Part shown: piece by piece, positions 51,200 through 59,454 of the stretch
How the letters are laid out: every line of letters starts with the position of its first letter
Numbering within the stretch: the first letter of the stretch is position 1
Source: Cyclobacteriaceae bacterium
GTDB lineage: Bacteria > Bacteroidota > Bacteroidia > Cytophagales > Cyclobacteriaceae
Reading direction: 5' to 3'
DNA length: 64,000 bases
Assembly: GCA_020436085.1 (NCBI GenBank)
Contig: JAGQYM010000007.1
Location: 60,734-124,733, forward strand
The notes under the pieces: generated by a model
Seen by the model: the letters and a program-made list of their open reading frames with translations, nothing else
The model's database searches: none
Told to the model about the DNA's origin: nothing
Position numbers and translations under genes: made by a program

Positions 51200-52966
51200 T
51201 CAATCACGTGGAATGACGGGAAGGATGATTTTTGATGGGTATTTTTTGCTGTGATAAATGGTATTCTCGACCGTCTGTAAGTTGGTCTCGGTTGCTATCT
51301 CCGTTCCAGTATTTGGGTTTGCATCATAATGAGGAGCCTTGCTGCTCGTGATTTGAATTCTGATCCTGTGCCCTTTTTTGAAAAGGTTAGATGTGTAAAG
51401 TTGCCGCAGCGTAATAGGGTATACTTGTCCGGGTGTAGCCAGCTCTTGTTTGGTGTATCCGTTGCGATACCGCAAACGCAAATATCCTGCATCAAGCCCC
51501 GCTACATTTATTGACTTCCCATCTGGGTAAACATCACTAATGGAAACTGAAAAATCGGTATCCCTTCCTGTGGTGCTAACAAATAACTCAGTGATAATTT
51601 CCCCAGTCACCTCGATATCTTTTTCAAGCGGAGCGGTGGTATACACGAGCACATCTTTCCTGGTTTCGTTGCCGCGTTGATCGTAGGGATAAGAATTCAA
51701 ATAAGAAACATCCCAATAAGGATTAGCCGGATCAAAGAAATAACTGTCTGCTTTTTCGTTGGCGGGGATCACATTACTAAGTGAGCCTTCCGATTTTGAC
51801 ATTGCCGCGTTTCCATTGCTGTGAAGGAAAAAACTCGTAGGCACAGCACGACTCAGCGGCCACTCCTTTTCATCGCGCCATTTATTTTCCCCCATTACAA
51901 ATATGCTTACTGGTGAAAACTCTTCTTTACTTCCTTTTAGCACGGTGTCAAACCACGACAACAACTCAGCATCGTAATCGATGCCAGCCGATGACCCAAA
52001 GCTCATTTCACCAAAGGACGTTTTTGCCGGAGTCACCCACGTATGATTCCATGGACCAAGAATAAGCCTTGTGTAATCACGCGCTTCCTGAGTTGCAGCT
52101 TCCGTTTTCATTTTCTGGTAACCGCGGCTCGCGCCTTCCGGACCATAGGCGGCATCATACCATCCGCTAATTAAAAATGCTGGCGCTTGAATTTTGCTAA
52201 AATCGTTCTCTACACTGGCGAAATCCCACCAAGGTGATTTCTCTGGATGCTTCATCCATTCATAATACTCCGAGCCGTATCTCTTAAGCAGTGGCAAATC
52301 ATACAACGGTCGATAGTAGTACCATTTTCTTTTGTCTGAGTTATTCCATTGCTCACGTGCCGTTGGGCTGTCCCAGGGACCAGACGTATCGTTAGCGCGT
52401 TTTCTTTTGTCCGCAAAAATGGATGGCATGAACCAATCCAGCCAGGCGGTAGAAAAGGCACCACCACTATAAAAAAAATCGTGACTTGTAATAGGTGTGT
52501 TAGCCGGAGAAGCTGCTGCGAGGTGCGGTGGGTTCTGTGACATGGCAAGCCACTGCACATAGCCGCGATATGAAATGCCGTAAGTCCCAACTTTTCCATT
52601 GCAATAAGCAGATTTTCCAATCCACTCGATCACATCATAGCCGTCCTGTTTCTCGTTGCGATAAGCCTCAAACTCCCCTTCGCTTGTGTAACGACCTCTT
52701 ACATCAACCAGGAAAACAACATACCCATTCTTAGCGGCCTTTCTGTTGAACTCAAGATTAGTATCATCCTTTGATGCATCGTAAGGCGTTCGTAATAGCA
52801 ACGCGGGATACTTTCCCTCCTTTGCGGGTCGGTACATTATTGCTCCCAACGTAATCCCATCTCTCATCGGAATCCGAACTGTCTCTCTGATAATGTTTTC
52901 AGATTCCTGGCTTATTGAGCAGAAAGAAATATTGAATAGAAGGATAAATACTAAGAGGCGGCTCAT
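51200..52966 (-). CDS. CocE/NonD family hydrolase (S15-like), copy 2
   Basis: The 588-residue product has a signal peptide (LLVFILLFNISFCSISQ). The alpha/beta-hydrolase domain has the nucleophile motif GISYRGY (usual GxSYxG), the acid in LISGWYDAAYGPEG and the His in LGPWNHT. An X-Pro dipeptidyl-peptidase C-terminal jelly-roll domain follows (about 370-588: DVLVYTTAPLEKDIEVTGEI, GHRIRIQITSSKAPHYDANP). Family members hydrolyse esters or amides with alpha-amino acyl groups. It starts within the stop of the upstream paralogue (ATGA), so it is the second gene of a coupled pair. Confidence 0.9.
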   Translation of the reverse strand: MSRLLVFILLFNISFCSISQESENIIRETVRIPMRDGITLGAIMYRPAKEGKYPALLLRTPYDASKDDTNLEFNRKAAKNGYVVFLVDVRGRYTSEGEFEAYRNEKQDGYDVIEWIGKSAYCNGKVGTYGISYRGYVQWLAMSQNPPHLAAASPANTPITSHDFFYSGGAFSTAWLDWFMPSIFADKRKRANDTSGPWDSPTAREQWNNSDKRKWYYYRPLYDLPLLKRYGSEYYEWMKHPEKSPWWDFASVENDFSKIQAPAFLISGWYDAAYGPEGASRGYQKMKTEAATQEARDYTRLILGPWNHTWVTPAKTSFGEMSFGSSAGIDYDAELLSWFDTVLKGSKEEFSPVSIFVMGENKWRDEKEWPLSRAVPTSFFLHSNGNAAMSKSEGSLSNVIPANEKADSYFFDPANPYWDVSYLNSYPYDQRGNETRKDVLVYTTAPLEKDIEVTGEIITELFVSTTGRDTDFSVSISDVYPDGKSINVAGLDAGYLRLRYRNGYTKQELATPGQVYPITLRQLYTSNLFKKGHRIRIQITSSKAPHYDANPNTGTEIATETNLQTVENTIYHSKKYPSKIILPVIPRD

Positions 52967-54738
52967 TTACTATTAGGGATAACAGGTAAAATTAATTTCG
53001 AAGGATATTTTTTGCTGTGATGGATCGTGTTAGTTGCACTCACCAAGTTGCTCTCTGTAGCAATCTCAGTTCCGGTGTTAGGATTTGGATCGTAATGTGG
53101 CGCCTTGCTGCTGGTGATCTGCAATCGGATACGATGGCCCTTTTTGAAAAGATTCCCGGTGTACAATTGGTCAATTCTAATTTTATAAACTTCGCCCGGT
53201 TTCATCATTTCTTGTTTTGTAAATCCGTTGCGATAGCGCATGCGCAAATATCCCGCATCAAGCCCTGACAGATTAATTGACTTTCCATCAGGATAGACAT
53301 CGGTAAGCGTGATGGCAAAATCCGTGTCAAGTGCTGTAGAGCTCACGTAGAGTTCCACTGCCACCTCCCCAACTACTTCCACATCTTCAGTTAGTGGCGC
53401 TGAAGTATACACCAATACATCCTTTCGATTCTCTATTTCGCGTTGATTATATGGATACGATTTTTCGAAAGAGACATCCCAAAGTGGATATGTAGGATCG
53501 AATACGTAGCTATCACTCTTCTCTTCGCCTGGTAAAGTCACATTCAGCACTCCATCATTTTTTATCAATGCAGTCTTTCCACTGCTGTGCAAAAAGTAGT
53601 CTTTGTAAACCGTTCCGGGGATTGGCCATTCATTTGATGCTCGCCATTTATTGGCACCCATCACAAACACGCTCACTGGGGGAAGCTGACTCTGATTTGG
53701 GATTTCTTTCAAATGCTCATCAAACCAGTTCAGTAGTTCTATATCGTAATCCAGTCCAGCCGACTCGTAAAATTCCATTTCGCCAAAGTGTGTCTTACGC
53801 GTGTGAAGCGATGTGTGATTCCAAGGCCCCAGCACAAGTCGGGAGTTTTTCTTTGCATAATCCGAAGCGGCCTGGGCTTGCATTTTTTTGTACCCTCTTG
53901 TCGCCCCCTCCGGTCCATAGCCAGCATCGTACCATCCGCTCAGAAGAAATACGGGAACTTTAAATTTCTTAAAGTCATCCTCCACGTTTACAAAATCCCA
54001 ATACTCGGTTTGCTCCGGGTGTTTTAGCCAATCATAATATTCGGGCGCATATTTTTTTAAGATAGGCAAATCAGCCAGAGGCCGATGCGAGTACCATTTC
54101 CGTCTATCGCTTTTCACCCATTCATCGTACGCAACCTCATCACTCCATGTATCAGAGGTGTCGCCAGCTTTCTTTCGCTTGTCAGCAAAAATCAGAGGAA
54201 CAAACCAATCGAGCCATGGCATAGAGAATGCGCCCCCATAATAGAAAAAGTGGTGACTGCTGATTGGCGTCATTTCGGGTGCAGCTGCCGCCAAATGCGG
54301 TGGCGCTTCCGACATGGCCAGCCACTGAACAATGCCTGGATAAGACCCCCCATATGTTCCAACTTTCCCATTGCAATAGGTTGATGTTCCTACCCATTCA
54401 ATCACATCGTAGCCATCTTGCTTCTCATTTTTGTAAGCAACAAACTCACCTTCACTTCTGTATCTCCCACGCACATCCACCAGGAAAACTACATAGCCTT
54501 GTTTGGCTGCCTTCAGCGGAAACTGTGCATACGAATCGTAGTCGTCAATACCGTAGGGCGTGCGATAAACAATGGCAGGAAATTTTCCTGGCTGATCAGG
54601 TCTATAAACAATTGCCCCAAGCTTTACACCATCACGCATTGGTATGGTGATTTCTTCTCTTACTATGTTTTGAGGATGCTGCGCAAATGCTGGTTGAAAA
54701 AAACAAATGAATGAAAAAATGAAGACAAGAAAACGCAT
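52963..54738 (-). CDS. CocE/NonD family hydrolase (S15-like), copy 1
   Basis: The 591-residue product has a signal peptide ending AFAQ. It mirrors the downstream gene: MRDGVKLGAIVYRP, nucleophile GGSYPGI, LSGWYDAGYGPEG, LGPWNHTS and a jelly-roll C-terminal domain with GHRIRLQITSSKAPHYDPNP. The nucleophile elbow differs (GSYPG against SYRGY) and the first half diverges more, so substrates may differ. The neighbours give no specific pathway. The pair is a recent tandem duplication with both active sites intact. Confidence 0.9.
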   Translation of the reverse strand: MRFLVFIFSFICFFQPAFAQHPQNIVREEITIPMRDGVKLGAIVYRPDQPGKFPAIVYRTPYGIDDYDSYAQFPLKAAKQGYVVFLVDVRGRYRSEGEFVAYKNEKQDGYDVIEWVGTSTYCNGKVGTYGGSYPGIVQWLAMSEAPPHLAAAAPEMTPISSHHFFYYGGAFSMPWLDWFVPLIFADKRKKAGDTSDTWSDEVAYDEWVKSDRRKWYSHRPLADLPILKKYAPEYYDWLKHPEQTEYWDFVNVEDDFKKFKVPVFLLSGWYDAGYGPEGATRGYKKMQAQAASDYAKKNSRLVLGPWNHTSLHTRKTHFGEMEFYESAGLDYDIELLNWFDEHLKEIPNQSQLPPVSVFVMGANKWRASNEWPIPGTVYKDYFLHSSGKTALIKNDGVLNVTLPGEEKSDSYVFDPTYPLWDVSFEKSYPYNQREIENRKDVLVYTSAPLTEDVEVVGEVAVELYVSSTALDTDFAITLTDVYPDGKSINLSGLDAGYLRMRYRNGFTKQEMMKPGEVYKIRIDQLYTGNLFKKGHRIRLQITSSKAPHYDPNPNTGTEIATESNLVSATNTIHHSKKYPSKLILPVIPNSK

Positions 54739-54960
54739 ACGGTTGTTAATTCAAGTTCAGACTATTCAATAGGAATTTAAATTAAAAAAAGTCAGCGAGA
54801 CACAGACTTTGATGTAATGCAACGCGTGGTGATCAACGGCTTCTATCGAGTTCATTAGCATGTTGCCGCCAAAAAAATGCCTCTCGCCCCTTTAAACACG
54901 TCTTCCAGGTCCACTTGCGCGTTCTTTGTAGTGTAGTAATGTTTAACCAAAACCTCTTTT

Positions 54961-55713
54961 ATGATTCTTAGAATCTCATTTTTTGTGTCTTTAGTTGGAT
55001 TGCTTGCCAGTTGTGACCTGGGTCTCAACAAGCAGGCTGAGCTGCAGAAGGAAGTAGATTCGCTCAAGTCTGAGTTGCTTACTAATCAGCAGGTGGCGGA
55101 AACGCTCAACGAAGTTGGGGTTCTACTCGACTCCATTGACAACAATCGCAATTTGCTTCGAACTGACATGCTGGAAGGTACCAGCTATGATCAATACGTA
55201 AGCAGAATGCACGACCTGCAAGACTATGTGAAAACTACAGAAGCAAAAATTCTGGCGTTGGAAGCTTCTGCCAAATCTTCCAAGTCAACAAGTCGGAACT
55301 ATGCTTCAACCATTAAAAAGTTGAAGTCGGAACTTGAAGACAGAAACAGTGAACTCGCGGTGTTGCAAGAACAGGTGACACGATATAGGAATGAGAATGA
55401 CAACCTCGTTCACACGGTGGAACTACAAAAGGCTGAGCTTTCAGAAAGACTAGCACAACTCGACAGTTCTGGCAATCAGATCATCACGCTTGAAAATCAG
55501 ATCGATCAAATGATTGTTCAGTCGAAAATCGATCAGGGCGAAGCATATTTTCTGCGAGCGCAAGCGGTAGAAACTGTTGCTGATAAGACCAGGTTCGCTC
55601 CACGGAAGAAAAGAGAGACTCGCGAAGAAGCACTTGAATTATACAGGCTTGCTGCCTTTTATGGCAAGAGTGAGGCCGAGCCTAAGATTGAAGAGTTGAA
55701 AGGGAAGATCTAG
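54961..55713 (+). CDS. Coiled-coil lipoprotein
   Basis: The 250-residue product has a lipobox (LLASC, Cys18). Residues about 23-190 are heptad-rich coiled coil (AELQKEVDSLKSELLTN, LKSELEDRNSELAVLQEQV, VELQKAELSERLAQLD). The C-terminus (about 195-250: YFLRAQAVETVADKTRFAPRKK, ALELYRLAAFYGKSEAEPKI) is like a short helical repeat. No family is recognised. It is likely anchored to a membrane with a long rod reaching into the periplasm. It ends at a strong hairpin shared with the convergent gene. Confidence 0.75.
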   Translation: MILRISFFVSLVGLLASCDLGLNKQAELQKEVDSLKSELLTNQQVAETLNEVGVLLDSIDNNRNLLRTDMLEGTSYDQYVSRMHDLQDYVKTTEAKILALEASAKSSKSTSRNYASTIKKLKSELEDRNSELAVLQEQVTRYRNENDNLVHTVELQKAELSERLAQLDSSGNQIITLENQIDQMIVQSKIDQGEAYFLRAQAVETVADKTRFAPRKKRETREEALELYRLAAFYGKSEAEPKIEELKGKI

Positions 55714-55720
55714 ACTAAAA

Positions 55721-55752
55721 AAGTCATGGCTTCGATGACGAAGCCATGACTT
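55721..55752. terminator. Hairpin terminator between convergent genes
   Basis: A perfect 14-bp stem (AAGTCATGGCTTCG / CGAAGCCATGACTT) with loop ATGA. The T tract is on the minus side (ACTTTTTTAG), so it mainly ends the 55760-56353 transcript. On the plus strand it also follows the coiled-coil lipoprotein stop by seven bases. Confidence 0.8.
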
Positions 55753-55759
55753 ATACTTT

Positions 55760-56353
55760 CTACTGCGCCATCTGCGCAATCTTACTTAGCGGAATGACGT
55801 TGGCCAGGTTTTGAATTTCGCTCTCGTTGGTATCATCCATCTCGATAGTGAAAAGTGTATTGTTCATTGGCACTTGAAGATTGTAGCCAGTTTTACCATT
55901 CTCTTCATTCACCTTTTTGTTCAGCACAGCCTTGTATCCCTGCACTTTTACAATCTTTTGTGAACCGTCTGCAGAGTTACCAACAAATGGAATCGCGAGG
56001 ATCGCATTGATGGAAGTAATCAAAGGCGAGTTATTGATGATATCTATTTTACCGGAACTCGGATACGTTCCGTAAGACCGTGATACAAACAACCCCGTTG
56101 CCATTCCTGCACCACCGGTCACGTTGTCAGATTTAGCATCATAGTCCAGGCTGCCCAACTTGGTAGGGAGCATCTTCATAATTTCTTGTCCAATAATTAC
56201 ATCGAGATCATGAAGGGCTTGCTCTAAAGCAAACCTCGTATTCTCCAGATCACCGGAAGAATAAGACGATTTTGCAGATGCTACGTTCTTGTCAAAATCC
56301 TGTGCCGATAGTGAACCTGCAACAAGGATGAATATATAGGTGAATTTCTTCAT
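55760..56353 (-). CDS. Secreted protein of unknown function, paralogue B
   Basis: From the ATG at 56353 the product is 197 residues with a signal peptide (KKFTYIFILVAGSLSAQ). It shares with its upstream neighbour the pattern: ASAKSSYSSGDLENTRFALEQ, a conserved EIMKMLPTKL stretch, then a beta domain ending VQGYKAVLNKKVNEENGKTG and YNLQVPMNNTLFTIE. No known family is recognised. The gap to the upstream gene is 20 bases, so the two are co-transcribed. Confidence 0.7.
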   Translation of the reverse strand: MKKFTYIFILVAGSLSAQDFDKNVASAKSSYSSGDLENTRFALEQALHDLDVIIGQEIMKMLPTKLGSLDYDAKSDNVTGGAGMATGLFVSRSYGTYPSSGKIDIINNSPLITSINAILAIPFVGNSADGSQKIVKVQGYKAVLNKKVNEENGKTGYNLQVPMNNTLFTIEMDDTNESEIQNLANVIPLSKIAQMAQ

Positions 56354-56373
56354 ATGGTTTGTCATTGAATATT

Positions 56374-57171
56374 TTACTTCTCTCCCAGCATTGACTTGAT
56401 TCCATCAATATCAACTTCCTCTGATGCTTTCATCATGTCAGGTTCGCTGGCAAAGTTTACACCTTCGTACACAATGAGGGAAGACTGCCCAATGGGAACA
56501 CTCAGTTTGTAGCCACTGCTTTCGTTGTATTCAATGATCGCGCGATAGCCCTTGAGTTTTGTTTGTTTCCAATTCTGCTGACCACCTGTTGTCTGGGAAT
56601 AACCTCCACTTGATAAATACATATTCACCGCAGACATCCACGCTGAGTTGTTCGCCACAGTCACGCGAAACTCTTTGTCATTGTTGTTGTACTCACGATG
56701 AATGGTGAGCCCAACCCAGCCAAAGCCAGTGCTTGTTACCTGATCGGCAGATGCCTCTTTTGGTAATCCTGCGATTGATTCAGGTAAAGATTCCAACACT
56801 TTATTTCCAATTTCCATTTCCACACCCAGCATCGCCTGTTGAACCGAGTAACGCGCCTCGCCATAGCTTCCGGACTTATATGCAGTTTGTGCGTCAGCTA
56901 TGTTTTGATTTACGTCTGGTGGCGTTGTAATCAAGCCTCCACCTGAATTGTTGGAAGGGCCACCATTATTGCCGGGGCCTCCAGCCCCATTTTGTCCTCC
57001 AGGATTGTTCGGGTCATTTTGATTACCGCCCAATCCCAGTTTTTTGTCAAGGGCTTGTTCGGCTTTTTGGGATGCCTTTTGTTTTATTTTATTCAACAAT
57101 TGGCCTGATGCAGAAAATGAACCCAGAGAAAAGGCTATTCCTGCTACTAAAAGGTACTTTGCACGCATCAT
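56374..57171 (-). CDS. Secreted protein of unknown function, paralogue A, with Gly/Asn linker
   Basis: From the ATG at 57171 the product is 265 residues (a second ATG at 57168 is equivalent) with a signal peptide (KYLLVAGIAFSLGSFSASGQ). A Lys-rich helix (LLNKIKQKASQKAEQALDKK) and a Gly/Asn/Pro-rich linker precede the domain shared with paralogue B: IADAQTAYKSGSYGEARYSVQQ, NKVLESLPESIAGLPKEAS and LKGYRAIIEYNESSGYKLSV. The extra helix and linker are missing in B. Function unknown. Confidence 0.7.
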   Translation of the reverse strand: MMRAKYLLVAGIAFSLGSFSASGQLLNKIKQKASQKAEQALDKKLGLGGNQNDPNNPGGQNGAGGPGNNGGPSNNSGGGLITTPPDVNQNIADAQTAYKSGSYGEARYSVQQAMLGVEMEIGNKVLESLPESIAGLPKEASADQVTSTGFGWVGLTIHREYNNNDKEFRVTVANNSAWMSAVNMYLSSGGYSQTTGGQQNWKQTKLKGYRAIIEYNESSGYKLSVPIGQSSLIVYEGVNFASEPDMMKASEEVDIDGIKSMLGEK

Positions 57172-57200
57172 ACTGATCAGGTGATTGATTTTTTGGAATT

Positions 57201-57208
57201 CAAAGTTA
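57201..57208 (-). promoter_or_regulatory. Possible -7 box for the secreted paralogue pair
   Basis: On the minus strand TAACTTTG matches TAnnTTTG, 29 bases before the ATG at 57171. No good TTG is found at the usual -33 distance. Confidence 0.3.
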
Positions 57209-57348
57209 ATAAAATTTGAAGGTGCCTTCTCACTAAGCAATTGCAGTGCCGAATGCAGCATTTCCGGAATTAAAACGACACATTTGACTGTGAATGCACA
57301 TAATCCACCCAATCACGTATTATCATACGAAAGGTTTCAAAACACGAA

Positions 57349-57738
57349 ATGAAAGATTATAAAAAATACTTCATTGTTCCGGCTCCACCCGAGGATGTTT
57401 ATCTCGCGCTCACGCATCCCAACACACTACACCTTTGGACAGGTGAAGAAGCAACCATGTCAACAGAACCCAACTCGGAATTTTCACTTTGGGGAGGAAG
57501 TATCGTAGGCAAGAACCTTGAGTTTGAACCTGGCAAAAAAATAGTCCAGCATTGGTATTTTGGTGAGCAACCTGAGAACTCCATTGTCACCATTAAACTG
57601 CACCAACACAATAGCGGCACTTCAGTTGAGTTGAGACATACCAATATTCCAGACGAAGCTTATGAAGACATCGTGGAAGGATGGAACGAAACTTACTTTG
57701 GGTCGCTCATCGACTTCTATGAAGAAGAGGAAGACTAA
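57349..57738 (+). CDS. SRPBCC (START-like) domain protein
   Basis: The 129-residue product is a single START/Bet v1-like fold: KYFIVPAPPEDVYLALTHPNTL, LWTGEEATMSTEPNSEFSLW, KIVQHWYFGEQPENSIV and the helix EDIVEGWNETYFGSLIDFYE. It matches the AHSA1-like group often annotated as activators of Hsp90-like ATPase. No partner is near. It converges on the amidohydrolase gene with a four-base overlap. Confidence 0.85.
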   Translation: MKDYKKYFIVPAPPEDVYLALTHPNTLHLWTGEEATMSTEPNSEFSLWGGSIVGKNLEFEPGKKIVQHWYFGEQPENSIVTIKLHQHNSGTSVELRHTNIPDEAYEDIVEGWNETYFGSLIDFYEEEED

Positions 57739-59321
57739 TTCTGACGAAGCGTAGGATATTTTATTCCCAACTGCTCCAGATAGCTTCCGTACTTGGTCTC
57801 ATCGTAGTAGTATTTCTGAAGTTCAGGCTTGAACTCCTTCATAATACTCTCGTTGAGATAGGTCGCAGGTTTGTCGTCTTTACCAATCATCGGTTGATAC
57901 TTTATCTTGCTGCTCTGTTCGTTTTTAAAGTAACTCCATGCACTTGCCACCAGCTCTGGTTTGGTGATCAAATCAAGAATAGTCATGGCCTGAACTTTTG
58001 CCCCGGCAACTACACCTTTGTGGGCAATTGGAGTTGCCATAGCAATTGCGTTTGACCAATGATGTCCTTGTAGACCAGGTATGTTGGAAGGATAACTCAA
58101 CGTCACTGTTGGAACCTTCCATGAAATATCTCCTATGTCATCGGAGCCGCCACTTTGCGGAGTAGTAATAGGACCACGAAGTTCATCAATCTTTGATGGC
58201 ATCCCTGTAGTATCTCTTTTTGAATTCACTTCACGTTGCACTGCTTTGGCGAGCATCTGATCCTCATTGCTCCATTGAGGAAGCCCAACGGTTTTGATAT
58301 TCTCATACATTGTTTCAGCTACAGTCTTATTAAAATGACGAGGCCACGCAGATCCCAATATTCTTCTGTCCACCGTAGTACCCGTCATCATCGCAGCGCC
58401 TTCTGCGATCTTATTGCCCTTTTCATACAACTCCATGATTTCAGGGTAAGTAATCTGGCGATAATAAAACCAGATACTGGCTTTTGATGGAACAACATTG
58501 GGCTGATCACCACCGTTGGAAATAATGTGATGCGATCTTTGGAGTGGCTCTAAATGTTCACGCTGATATTGCCAACCCACGCTCATCAACTCGGCCGCGT
58601 CCGCTGCACTTCTACCTCGCCATGGTGCGCCAGCCGAATGAGCTGACTCCCCATTAAAAGTATATTCAACTGAAATCAACCCTGTCCCCCACGCTTCTCC
58701 CCATGAAACATTGAGGTTAGAGCCTACGTGGGCGAACAAACAAACATCTACGTTGTCAAAATAACCATCGCGGGTGAAGTAAGCTTTTGTCCCCAACTGC
58801 TCCTCAGCGATACCAGGCCAAATCACTAATGTGCCTGGCAATTTTTCCCTTTCCATAATTTCCTTCACGGTGATGGCGGCAAGCACATTCATCGGCACTC
58901 CGGAATTGTGTCCTTCTCCATGACCCGGGGCTCCTTCTACAATTGGGTCATGGTAAGCCACTCCAGGTTTTTGAGATGCTTTCGGAATACAATCTACATC
59001 ACTGCCCAAAGCGATTACCGGTTTGCCATTGCCCCACTTCGCCATCCATGCCGTAGGAATTCCGGCAATTCCCATTTCAATTGTGAACCCGTTCTCCTTC
59101 AAAATACCCGTGATGTACTTCGCTGTCTCATGTTCCTGAAAACCCAGTTCCGCGAAACTGAAAACTTTGTCGACCATCACCTGCGCCATTTTTGCGCGAT
59201 CTTGAATCTTTTGAGCCGCCTCTGTTTTTATGGCTGTGACTTTTTTCGCAGACCATTTTGGCGCTTGTGCAAATGCACTCATGATAAGAACCGAAAGGAG
59301 AACAGTAGCAATTAATCTCAT
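57735..59321 (-). CDS. Secreted M20-family amidohydrolase (AbgB/HipO-like)
   Basis: From the ATG at 59321 the product is 528 residues with a signal peptide (LIATVLLSVLIMSAFAQ). The M20D fold is seen in ALGSDVDCIPKAS, IWPGIAEEQLG (general base Glu) and HSAGAPWRGRSAADAAELM (dimerisation insert). The metal site usually written GHGCGHN reads GHGEGHN (Glu136), which changes the Cys ligand common in AbgB/HipO. The protein would cleave N-acyl amino acids or peptides outside the cytoplasm. Confidence 0.88.
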   Translation of the reverse strand: MRLIATVLLSVLIMSAFAQAPKWSAKKVTAIKTEAAQKIQDRAKMAQVMVDKVFSFAELGFQEHETAKYITGILKENGFTIEMGIAGIPTAWMAKWGNGKPVIALGSDVDCIPKASQKPGVAYHDPIVEGAPGHGEGHNSGVPMNVLAAITVKEIMEREKLPGTLVIWPGIAEEQLGTKAYFTRDGYFDNVDVCLFAHVGSNLNVSWGEAWGTGLISVEYTFNGESAHSAGAPWRGRSAADAAELMSVGWQYQREHLEPLQRSHHIISNGGDQPNVVPSKASIWFYYRQITYPEIMELYEKGNKIAEGAAMMTGTTVDRRILGSAWPRHFNKTVAETMYENIKTVGLPQWSNEDQMLAKAVQREVNSKRDTTGMPSKIDELRGPITTPQSGGSDDIGDISWKVPTVTLSYPSNIPGLQGHHWSNAIAMATPIAHKGVVAGAKVQAMTILDLITKPELVASAWSYFKNEQSSKIKYQPMIGKDDKPATYLNESIMKEFKPELQKYYYDETKYGSYLEQLGIKYPTLRQN

Positions 59322-59342
59322 AGCTGTTGGGGTTAGATAATC

Positions 59343-59371
59343 CAAAGTAACAGATTAACCACAATTCTCAA
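59343..59371 (-). promoter_or_regulatory. Possible promoter of the M20 amidohydrolase gene
   Basis: On the minus strand TTG (59371-59369), 18 bases, then TTACTTTG (59350-59343), one mismatch from TAnnTTTG, 22 bases before the ATG. Confidence 0.3.
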
Positions 59372-59454
59372 GTATGAATTACACTGATGGAATCGGAATT
59401 TGTACACACCAATTCCTTTATTTGTGTTCGTCTTTCTCTAACTCGATACCCCTC

